DNA from: Poronia punctata
Lineage: Eukaryota; Ascomycota; Sordariomycetes; Xylariales; Xylariaceae
Direction: 5' to 3'
NCBI GenBank assembly: GCA_022579005.1
Contig: MU401462.1
Coordinates: 186,001-250,000, forward strand
DNA length: 64,000 nucleotides
Shown here piece after piece: positions 24,301-34,402 of the stretch (position 1 is the first letter of the stretch; the number at the start of each line of letters is the position of its first letter). The notes below the pieces were generated by a model. It made no database searches, was not told the origin of the DNA, and was given only the letters and a program-made list of their open reading frames with translations. A program made the position numbers and the translations under genes.

Positions 24301-25141
24301 TTTCGCGATGGCACACAAGTCATTAGCAAACATAGCTGCCACGTTCTTGGGGTTGGCCCCTGGTGGCTTCTCTTTGTTCTTGCTAGTACCGCTCGGTGTG
24401 GATAGCGAGACGGTATCGGAGGGTTTAACAATTGGTGTCTTGACGAACGGCTGAGCTAATTGCTGCACGCGGTCCAGGTCTATGTTGTAATGATTCAGTA
24501 ACAGAGCGGAGTGCACCTGCCGAGTGGCCATACCACCATGGATACGTTTAACCGAAGCCTGGTACCGCTGAGCAAGTTCAACACCGACCTCCAGGGCGGC
24601 GCATAGTATTCTGTAATCTGTGCTATGCAGAAGATCGTTCAGGTGCGCACTGCTGGCGTATATGCTCCTGTTTCCACAGTGGTCCAGAAGCATCTGTGTG
24701 AACTTGAGAATAGACTCAATGAGTTGCACATCTCCGTCTTCGCCATATCCGAATTCTGCAAGTTTCTTGCACCGCTCAGGTTCACTAAGTTCGGGGCCAT
24801 CCCAGGCACTCAGAAGTACCTCACAGCCAAAATCACGACTCTGAGGCCCTTCGTTAAGCTTGTAGGTGGTGCAGAACGACTCCAAGAGCTCATCGAATCG
24901 GTTCAGAAGCGGTATCCAATGGTACAGATCGCCACGCGGGAAAGGCCACCGTGAAGGGAAGGTGGCAAGAATTTGAGGTAAAGCTGGTAGAGGTTTCGAT
25001 GTGGCCGCATCGACAAATTCTTGCAGCCAAGGAGTCTAGAATAAATCATGTTAGAGAGCAGGACAATCACCATTATTCAAGGTTGTAACTTACCAAAGTC
25101 TCCTTGTGTTTGGCCTGGATAACCTTTGTAATCTTTCCCAT
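12377..25141 (-). CDS. tom1: giant HECT E3 ubiquitin ligase (TOM1/HUWE1 family), 9 exons
   Basis: Transfers ubiquitin to many substrates; in yeast it acts in mRNA export, ribosomal-protein and histone turnover. Exons on the minus strand are 25141-25094, 25035-21117, 21064-20589, 20532-17211, 17127-17065, 17010-16843, about 16732-12971, 12890-12546 and 12471-12377, closing in frame at about 4,065 residues. The N-terminal half fits the DUF908/DUF913 armadillo-like scaffold. Around 2,450-2,490 is an Asp/Glu-rich region with a 15-Asp run. Around 2,890 is a Lys/Glu-rich helix with poly-Ala, followed by UBM-like repeats ([38 protein letters not shown]). The HECT domain fills about the last 350 residues; catalytic Cys is about 4,032 in SSHTCFNQ, and the protein ends in canonical FGFA. 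The final 95-nt exon completes the HECT C-lobe. The acceptor of exon 7 is ambiguous among three tandem CAGs, all in frame. Confidence 0.95.
17554..17616. repeat. trinucleotide (ATC/GTC) repeat encoding an Asp run in TOM1
   Basis: Near-pure alternation of TCG/TCA/TCC units on the plus strand, reading as GAT/GAC codons in tom1 and giving 15 consecutive Asp then an acidic stretch. Such tracts are prone to length change. Confidence 0.85.
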
Positions 25142-27605
25142 GATGAAAGCTGTGGCGGCTGTGCCGCAAGAGAAAGATCAGACTCCCCCTCCACTACCAC
25201 TTTCCCAGATACTTGAGGACAACAACTTGGCGTGGCGCTCCGGAGCGTCCAAAGGGGCTTGGACTGCTCCCTCCTAAGAGTAGACCGTGTATGTGTATCT
25301 GTGCACCTTGATTTGCAACGGAACGTCGGTAGTCTAGCAAATATTCGGGTGACCAAGCCTCGTCGCCACAAGTTCAGCCTTGCGGTCTTGTGTGGGGGTG
25401 TTGAAGTGATCAAGCTTGCGGCGCTTTTGCTCACGTATGCGGGCTAATATCGGCGGGATAACGGACAACGACCTTGAAGATATCGTTACGGACAGCCCAA
25501 CCACTTGATACGTAAGTCTTGTAGACGCCAAAGTAAGGTTAGTGACGTGGGTTGAAATGGGTGGGTTTAGTGGGCTTTACCTACCACAGGGACTTAGTTA
25601 GGACGGCTGGGGTTGGAATTTTGCTGATGGGCGCAGGCGGGTGCAGGCCGCTGTTCCGTCAGTTCCAACTTTTCAGAATCCGCCGGATGAATAAAGTAAA
25701 CGAGCTGAATCAGTCCAGCTCGCGTGCGTTACAGAAGGAGGTGTTGGGATACGTAGAATGCAGTGGGTGAGGTGGAAGATGATGTGTGAGAACGAAAAAA
25801 GGTTTGGGAGAAGAGCGATGATTGAGTAAGTGCCTACTAGTCTAGTCTAGCCTACAGTAGGTCAACTTCTTAGGCATCTCCAGAATGCCGACCTGCCGCC
25901 TACAAATAGGTACAAGTAGGTCCTTAAAGTGCATACAATAACCATGTACCTACCTTGTACCTTAGAGCAGCTTTGGTACCTCACAACACAGTCCGTGCAA
26001 CTACGTATAAGGAGCTTTTGCCCAATAGTCACCGCGTTAGGCCTCTACATAACCCTAGCCTAATCCAATCTGCAGCATTGTTTGTAGGCGGTATTTGGTG
26101 CCTATTATACTACTCGTACCTGGGTACATTTGGTGATGAGACATACATATGTAGGTAGTCCTTTTCTTCCTTAAAGGAACCCATAGGATGTATGCAAGTT
26201 GTATTACAGACCCACATATAGGTATAGTGGGGTATAGGAAGCTTAGACCATTTACATTCATAACATTTATATATACATGTAGGTAGGCTGTCTAATACAT
26301 AACCACTGAACCAGAATCTAGCAAATATATCGTCAGGAATAGACCGGCCTTTCCAAACCAAACCAAACCAACCAAACATACAAGGAGGTATCACTAAACC
26401 AGGTCGCCCCTTTCTTACTATTTCCATTACCCAAGCAACATGCTCAGAGGTACATGTAATCAGCAGGTATAGTCTAGTTGGCCGACTTTGTTACCAAGCC
26501 TAGCAGACGTACCTGTTCTGCTAATACAAGTGCCTGGTAAGTGAAGGTAAAAAGTTGCCAAGCATAGCTGATGATCTCCAATCAATTATATGGACAATGG
26601 TAGCAAGGACTTGGCATGGCTAACAACATACTTAACCTAAGATTTTAGGAGATTGGTATAAACTAGTAATGTAACACATTTTGTGCCTTTATCTTGACGT
26701 TTAGTAGTACGTGTACACAGGTTAAGTATAGTAGAGGTTGTAAGGTGAAGACCTCTTATACACCCCACCCCCAGGTACATATTCCTCATTTGTACTTTTT
26801 ACTTGTACAGGTATTTATTCTCCAGTATTATTACACTTCTGTACAAAGGCGTGCTAGTAAAAGACAGTATCTCCTGTACCGTTACTTATCTAGGTAGGTG
26901 TGTACCTAAGGTCAACCTGGTCAAACACTTAGAGGCATACTCGTCCGACATAATGTGTGTAGATAGAGAGTTGAATATAACTACATACCTACACACGTTT
27001 CTGCGGGGCAAGCTTCAAGTAGGGACATAATACTAACGACTGCGTACGATCCAATTCCCCTCCTACTTGTACCTAACGTACATGTAGGTACGAGTAGGTA
27101 CAGATGATGTATGTACATGTTGTACACGTACCTGCTTTCCTTCCAGTGGACGGACTGGGTAGATGTAGGTTTACCAATGCGTACTTACCAAATGGAAGGA
27201 GGTTACCGGTAGATATCGAGCCGCTCGTATCTCGATGTTGCTATAGAATCCGATAAGAGAAATTATGCGCTTACTCAAAGGTACCTACCTAGTCATGTAG
27301 GTATTAATCGTATACCCCTCTCCCATCTTGTGCACTCCCTCATCCAACCCAGCCCCAGCCAAGACTGCCATCTGCTAGGTTCGGTACGTGTATCACCACA
27401 GCCACTCTTAATGGACATCGCAAATGTCTTAAAGTATACCAGCGCTGATTATTTCCTCTTTGTCATCATGCAGACCTCCCTCGAGAAACTAGTCGCGCCG
27501 CCGGCATAGTTTCCTTTCGACTCTGGTTTTCACTCTCGTCGTCTCTATCTACTCGTATACGCAATACAAACACCATCGCTTCAGAAACCCCTCCGCTTGG
27601 TCGCT
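25142..27605. other. divergent intergenic region rich in TAGGTA words
   Basis: About 2.5 kb between the starts of TOM1 (-) and the WW-domain gene (+). Many TAGGTA/TACCTA words occur (25855-25985, 26150-26290, 26890-26905, 27070-27130, 27280-27303), with a CCAAACCAAACCAACC run near 26355. Open frames of up to 117 codons show no recognisable protein features. No RNA gene or transposon was seen. Confidence 0.5.
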
Positions 27606-29033
27606 ATGGCTGGCCCCGCCTCTCCCAACGAGGGTCCCACATTCGAACCACCACCCTTTCCTCCCGGATGGATCGCGCAATGGGACGGCGCAAGTAAGAA
27701 ATACTATTTCGTCCAACTGTCAACCGGGGTCTCGCAATGGGAGGTTCCCACTGATGCTGCTCCGGGAGGTACTCCGGCGCAGCAAAATGAGCATCCCTAT
27801 GGTGTTCCAGGCCCGAAAGAAGTCATAACACATCCAGACGGAACACAGACTTTAAAACACGCAGATGGTCGCATGGAGCCCATCTTGCCTCCGGATAGTA
27901 CAAGGAGCATTGATGGACAGATGAGTGACAGAGGCTTTGGCGTACGTTGATCTACTTTCATCTTTGCCGGGGTCAGAGACTCATGCCATCCTGTGGATTT
28001 GTCGTGGGAAAAGTACTAATATAATCCTTACTCAGAGCATCGCTGCGAATGCCCTGTTGAACCAGATCGGGGGCAACCACGGAAAGCCTAACAACAGCAG
28101 TAGCAGCCATAGTTCGGGATTAGGCAATCTGGCCGGCCAACTTATGGGTGGCCTTGGCAATAGCCATAGTAACCATGGGAGTTCGTCCGGTGGCCATTCA
28201 GGAGGCGCCGGTAACCTGGTAGGTCAACTGGCCTCGAATCTCTTTTCATCGGGGCATAAGCCAGAACAACCCCAAAGCTACCATTCCGGACAAAGTCAGC
28301 AAAGTCATACATCGGGTGGGTTAGCTGGACAGGTGATGGGAATGCTTGGAGGCCAGCATGGTAACCAATCAGTAAGTTCCCTCCCACATAAATACTTTGC
28401 ATGATGTTCACCTGGGTCCAAGGGGCAAAACTTTGGTTATTCGAACGCCGGTCATTCAGGAGGTTACAGTGGGCAAGCCCCCGCTGCATCCTATCACTCC
28501 CCGAACGCGGCTACACCTCCATATAATGACCCGCCAATCAACCAACACAGTACACCTTCATACAATCCACCTCCAAGTCATCATAGCACGCAATCTTTCC
28601 CTCCTCCGCCAGGGTCACAGGCGACGTCGTCCTACCCGCCCGCGACGGGACACCAAGGCGGACTCTATGGTACTGGTGCGCCATCACCTACCTATGGACA
28701 TAGCCCAGCCTCGAACGATTATAGTGAGTGATAAGACCCTTATCCGTTCACGTCGAGAGGCGGGGTTTTCTGACATAACTAGCACCTCAACAACAACATC
28801 AGTACACGCCGTCTCCGAACCAAGCGTCACCCTATGGTGGTCATGCAGCACAATATCAACCTCCCTCTTCAGGCTACAGCCAACAATATCCGCCTGCCCC
28901 GGCAAAAGTTCAGGGACATCAATACCCAGGGCAGCCCTCGTATACCAATGGAGTCCCTGCCCCATCCGGGCCGCATTCCCAACATGGCCAGCACGGCCAG
29001 CACGGCGGTCACGGATATACTGGGAACTGGTAA
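27606..29033 (+). CDS. WW-domain protein with Gly/Ser/Gln/Pro-rich tail, 4 exons
   Basis: Exons are 27606-27941, 28036-28371, 28423-28723 and 28783-29033, giving 407 residues. One WW domain spans about residues 14-48: PGWIAQWDGASKKYYF then STGVSQWEVP, with the two Trp and the Tyr-Tyr pair that bind proline-rich ligands. Next comes a short conserved-looking stretch (HPDGTQTLKHADGRMEP) and then long low-complexity sequence, first Gly/Ser/His-rich with repeated GNLAGQLMGGLG-type units, then Pro/Tyr/Gln-rich ending HGQHGQHGGHGYTGNW. Proteins of this build occur across filamentous ascomycetes without an assigned role; binding to proline-rich partners is inferred from the WW domain only. It has no signal peptide or membrane segment. 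It converges on the PGA1 candidate. Confidence 0.88.
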
Positions 29034-29291
29034 TAGGAACACTAGGGGCATAACAGTTGCAGTGCTGCGCCACTAGTAGTACGAGTATCTGCAAGCACTG
29101 ACCGATTTCTTATAGTTTAATGGTCAATATCTCATCATGGCAAATTATTATGGCTGTCCTACGCACCTAACGTGGGAAATGAGAAAGCGCCTAACGACGG
29201 GATGCTAGATTGAATGGGCGTGTTCTGTATGAGAGTGAATTGGGCAGTCACTGGATCTTGTCTTGAATCATGAACAGGCATACCAAGAAGA

Positions 29292-30048
29292 TTATTGATA
29301 CTTCTCATTTTGTCTAGGCTTCGCTATTGCTTGACCAATCCATGAGGATATTGAGTTGCCAATGAACCAAGAAGCGATGGCTACCACAACGATGTAAGCC
29401 ACAGTGGGTAAAAGAGATCGGGGCAGTATGTTTAATAAGAAGGGGTCCATGATGATGTCTACAAAGACCGGAGGTGCGTCCCCCATCAGTGTATGGTTTC
29501 CGGTATGGAATTCTGCGGTCGTAAGGATCCTGAGAAGCAGGACAGAGCCTCCTATGTCCGGACCTAAAATAGGAGAAGGCACATCAATGTCGCTGCCAGC
29601 CTTTTCCTGTAATAAAACTGCATACGCAGATAATTCTGACAATAACTCGCTATCAGTGACGACAGACTCCGGCTCGTAGACGCCCAGGTTGAACATGGTT
29701 GGTTGCTGGAGAATAAGCAAATTTGACTTTTATACAATCTCATATGGGGAATATCTAGCTTACAGTTGCTGCCCAGCAAACACGGACTTCGTAGCGTTGG
29801 CTCTCTCTAAGACCCTCCAGAAGAATCCACGATGGCTTGCCGTCTCTTGGAACATTGTTCGGGGATTCAGCTTCGACATACGTGCGGATCATATTATTCC
29901 TGGGAGTTAGAGACTGGAGATGCGAGTAGTCGACTGGGGGGTCACTGGACTGGATATCCGCTGGTGGTGGGCCAGTAAAAATTATCTTCTCAGTATTTCC
30001 CAGGACATAGGAGAATAGGAGACACGTCCAAATAAAGATTAAAAACAT
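29292..30048 (-). CDS. pga1: probable GPI-mannosyltransferase II subunit (Pga1-like), 2 exons
   Basis: Exons on the minus strand are 30048-29764 and 29705-29292, joined by a 58-nt intron, giving 232 residues. It starts with a signal peptide (MFLIFIWTCLLFSYVLG) followed by NTEKIIFTGPP. A lumenal segment contains WILLEGLRESQRYEVRVCWA, split by the intron from ATQPTMFNLGVY. One membrane span lies near the C-terminus (LLPTVAYIVVVAIASWFIG), with a short basic tail. This type-I ER topology and the NTEK...RYEVRVCWAATQPT pattern resemble fungal Pga1, the partner of the PIG-V mannosyltransferase adding the second mannose to GPI anchors. The family name is from memory of the pattern, so it is moderately sure; a generic ER type-I membrane protein is the fallback. 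Confidence 0.62.
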
Positions 30049-30699
30049 TATAGCAGCTCTTCTAAGGCAACAAGGGCATACAGCTGGTAATGGATGACTT
30101 GGTATTGAAACCAAAGGAACAGAATAAGGGACGGCCTACAAGTACGTATATAGGTCGGTTACATTGGATACTAGTACATGTCGTAGGCAGTATTTGAGGC
30201 GCGTACGAGTACAGTATTATCGTGCAAGAAGGGCAACAACTTTTGGTTTGGATAGAAAGCACTTAATGAGAGCCAGACCCACATGTAGCCTTCCGGCAGC
30301 TGCCGAATAGTGATTCCTGTCAAAGGGGCTTCTAGGATTATGGTACGTCCGGCTGTGACAATTACAGCTCTGGCCAATCCCCTGCGGGCCTGGAAATTGG
30401 GGTAAGGTGATGTACCTACCAACTCCCAATAGGCAACCTACTCAGGAGGAGAGGCGTCAACAAAACCCGAAGCCCGCCCATTGCGCTTACCAAAAACAGG
30501 GGGACAACAAAAATATGGACCCCACCCAGTTCAAAACGACCTTTCTACAATCAACAGAACTTCTCGCCTTGACTTCATTTCAAACCGCTGCATTTCTTCC
30601 CTCCTGCCTCTAACCACCCAGCAAGGCCGTTGGTTTCTTCGTTTGACAACCTCCCTTATTGTCTCTTCAGCTTCGTTCTCTGCCTAACCTACTGTCACT
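30049..30699. other. divergent promoter region, Pga1-like / alpha-tubulin
   Basis: About 650 bp between two divergent starts. It holds both promoters and a pyrimidine-rich leader before the tubulin ATG. No gene was recognised. Confidence 0.5.
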
Positions 30700-32545
30700 A
30701 TGCGCGAGATCATCAGTATCAACGGTATGTCCCTTCAGGCACGCGTCTCCCCCCTTCACCGCATAATCGATGCCTTACCACGCACGCACCTATTAGGGCT
30801 GCCACCGTAGATTTTATTTCGAGAAATCGCATTCATACTGATCCATCCTTCGTGTATAGTCGGCCAGGCCGGTTGCCAGATTGCCAACTCGTGCTGGGAG
30901 GTAAGTTTCCCGTGAACAGGATCAACATGCCAGCGTTAGGGGGCTAGCGCTCGCGACCACCTCTACACGATATGAGCGGACAGTGGACCGTGATGCAAGG
31001 AACTAACATATCTCTCTACTTCTCAGCTTTACTGCCTTGAACACGGCATCCAGGTACGTGTCACCTATGCCTGTCTTGTTTCCACATGCATGATTTCACT
31101 AACGTGGCTCGTCTTAGCCCGATGGATTCTTGACTGAAGAGCGCAAGGCCGCCGATCCCGACCAGGGCTTCAGCACTTTCTTCTCCGAGACCGGTAAGAG
31201 AACATAGTTTCCAAAACGCCACAGGCTATCTCTAACACAGATGTGTGCAGGCCAGGGCAAGTATGTACCTCGCACCATTTACTGCGATCTCGAGCCCAAT
31301 GTTGTCGATGAGGTCCGCACCGGTACCTACCGCAGTCTCTTCCACCCCGAGCAGATGATCACTGGCAAGGAGGATGCCTCGAACAACTACGCGCGTGGCC
31401 ATTATACGGTGGGCAAGGAGCTTATCGATCAGGTTTTGGACAAGATTCGACGTGTTGCGGATGCATGTGCTGGCCTCCAAGGTTTCTTGGTCTTCCACTC
31501 CTTTGGTGGTGGTACTGGATCCGGCTTCGGTGCGTTGCTGATGGAGCGGTTGTCGGTGGACTACGGCAAAAAGAGCAAGCTCGAGTTTTGCGTCTACCCT
31601 GCACCTCAGACAGCTACCTCTGTTGTCGAGCCTTACAACTCCATTCTTACTACTCACACCACCTTGGAGCACTCTGACTGCTCATTCATGGTCGACAATG
31701 AGGCTATATACGACATCTGCCGCCGCAACCTCGGTCTCGAACGCCCGAACTATGAGAACCTCAACCGGTTGATCGCACAAGGTAAGGCGTATTGCGCCGT
31801 GTCCCACTTATCTGAGAGCCGGAATTAATCTGAACCTAGTTGTTTCTTCCATCACTGCCTCCCTTCGATTCGATGGCTCCCTAAACGTCGATCTCAACGA
31901 GTTCCAGACCAACCTGGTGCCTTACCCCCGTATCCACTTCCCTCTGGTTGCCTATGCACCCGTCATTTCAGCTGCCAAGGCTGCCCATGAGGCCAACTCG
32001 GTCCAGGAGATGACCATGTCTTGTTTCGAGCCCTATAACCAGATGGTTAAGTGTGACCCTCGCAATGGAAAGTACATGGCTACCTGTCTGTTATACCGTG
32101 GTGACGTCGTGCCCCGCGACGCCCATGCCGCCGTCGCGACGCTTAAGACCAAGCGAACCATCCAGTTCGTTGACTGGTGCCCTACTGGCTTCAAGTTGGG
32201 CATCTGCTTCCAGCCCCCTCAGCTAGTGCCCAATGGCGACCTGGCCAAGGTTGACCGCGCTGTGTACGTTGAGATTATTATCCATGTCGGCTTGTATAAT
32301 GCTAACTTGCTTGTAGATGCATGCTCTCGAACACCACCGCCATTGCTGAAGCCTGGTCCGCCCTCTCGGCCAAGTTTGATCTTATGTACTCGAAGCGTGC
32401 TTTTGTCCACTGGTACGTGGGTGAGGGTATGGAAGAGGGCGAGTTCTCTGAGGCACGCGAGGACTTGGCAGCCTTGGAGCGTGATTATGAGGAGGTTGCT
32501 ACCGACTCTCTCGAGGCTGAAGACAACCTTGAAGCCGAGTATTAA
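30700..32545 (+). CDS. alpha-tubulin, 7 exons
   Basis: GTP-binding subunit of microtubules. Exons are 30700-30724, 30860-30900, 31027-31053, 31118-31193, 31251-31781, 31840-32263 and 32317-32545, giving 450 residues, the standard length. Seen directly are [20 protein letters not shown], the GTP loop [35 protein letters not shown] and an acidic tail ending EAEY, so the detyrosinable C-terminal Tyr is present. The acetylatable Lys40 of animal alpha-tubulins is absent, as usual in fungi. The small 5' exons (25, 41 and 27 nt) are typical of fungal tubulin genes. Many ascomycetes carry two alpha-tubulins; which isotype this is cannot be told here. Confidence 0.97.
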
Positions 32546-34402
32546 GTTTGCATATTATGGCTTAAAGCCCGTGCAAAGTAAGGAACACAAAAGGCTTATC
32601 TTCACTATGTTTCTTTAACTCGGACAGGATTTTGTGTCTGCTGTCATGCTGTTGCCCTACTGCTCACTCGTGATGGGCATCTTGCTGGTCGGATGCGCTT
32701 GGTAACGATGTCCACACAAAGTGACTGAGAAAGTACCTAGTAGGGTTGATGTATTACTCTTCTACTCATGTTGCAGAGTGCATCCTGCGCGTTGCAAGGC
32801 GGCAGTATACACCTTTGTAAATCCGTCTACAATTTTAATAATACCAGCCACAAGAAGGGCTGCCTTTACAATTACCTGTTGCAGTTTTTCTAGTCCTTTG
32901 ATGCAAAGGCGGCTATGAATCAAAATAATAGCAATGGTATCGGGACAGTGGTGGGAATGAAATAAGCTTTGATTAATGTTGGGATAATGTAACTGAAAAA
33001 CATCATGCAACAAGAAGAGTAGACTCTGAATGTTGAGCTTGCAAGCGAGACTCATGGATACCGTCCGGCAACCCAGCACTCAGTATGTACATCCGCAGTG
33101 ATGCAGTGTAACGGCGTGGGGGGAGCGACTACCAGTCGATTCCTGCCTCACAGCCTGATTGTTGCCCAATAGCGCATAGCAACAGAAAAGAGTGCAGAGA
33201 GATGCATTGCAATATCAGAATACAGGGCGTGGGTGGCTTACTCACTTAAGATCCAAGGGTCGGGGGTCGCGGCACCCGTGACCTTTTATTTTGGAGTAGG
33301 CAACAACTGATAGAATCGCTTCCTTTTGCGCTGTTTTGTCCTTACTTGATCTACGCAATTGACTGGCGTCGTCAATTTGGTAGTTACCTTAGGTAGATTA
33401 GATATATCCTATTCGCTTACAACTCGGGTGGGTTTCTGCTTATTATTTTATCCAAACTGCTGTGTACATGTGGGAGTCCTGTCTGGGCACAGACTTTATG
33501 AGAAGGCGACACAGGACTCCCCTATTAGTTTTTGGGTTGATCACACCCCTATCTACAGGGAACAGAGTAGACTACTTCTTACTTGTCAAATGTCATGAGC
33601 CTCATACCTTGGTAACAATACTCGTAGCAAACATTAGTTTAATCACCTTTGCGTTGATATTACCTACAAAAGATACCCGGTATCTACTCGTAGGTTAGTA
33701 GATACCTTTACTCGGAGGTAAGGAGCATCTTTTCTGCAGCTGTGGGTGAGTACGCAAGTCCCACTGTTGTCTGTTGGAAACGACCAGTACCAAGATGCTG
33801 GACCTGTACAGTGCAAGACAGGCAGCAGTGCCAGGAAGACATTATTGTAGAGCTGCTCTGATTTGATCTGATTTGATCTGATTTGCTCCGAGTTGGCTAG
33901 TATGGGTCATACTTCCATTTCTGGTCAAAGCTGTCCACTTTCCCGGCGTCCCGGACCATCGATATTCAGCATTTGATGGACCCTCGCAGCACCATCGCAC
34001 AGCTGCCAGTGGAACAATGACAGTGCGGGAAAGTCCAGCCTCCCTCTGCGAAACCGAAGGGGCGCAAGCTTGGGTTGGAGACAAGAGGTATTACACCCTT
34101 GCCTTTCACTCACCAGCCGATTAACCCCGTCAACCTTACAACTTGATACCATACACACTAGAACCGGCCGTGGCAAACGTCCTGTTGTCAAATCTATACT
34201 GAAGCAGTCCATTTTCCGTGTTTACTCGTACAAGTTAAGCAAGCTGTGTTTGATTATCCGTAACCCAAGTCTTTCCACCTCGCTGGTTGCGTTGCCTTTC
34301 TCGAGCCCATCCCTGCCTCTTCTACATCCTCCCTCCCTGAAGCTCCACGTCGCCCACTGCAACTATAAAGACATATTGCCTGGAGGTGCTGGTCGCACAG
34401 TC
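32546..34402. other. intergenic between alpha-tubulin and EDE1
   Basis: About 1.9 kb. It contains a short tandem repeat at 33859-33885 and the EDE1 5' flank with a long pyrimidine-rich leader (34260-34340). No gene or RNA was recognised. Confidence 0.5.
33859..33885. repeat. TGATTTGATC direct repeat (2.7 copies)
   Basis: Two perfect TGATTTGATC copies followed by TGATTTG, in the intergenic region upstream of EDE1. Confidence 0.85.
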
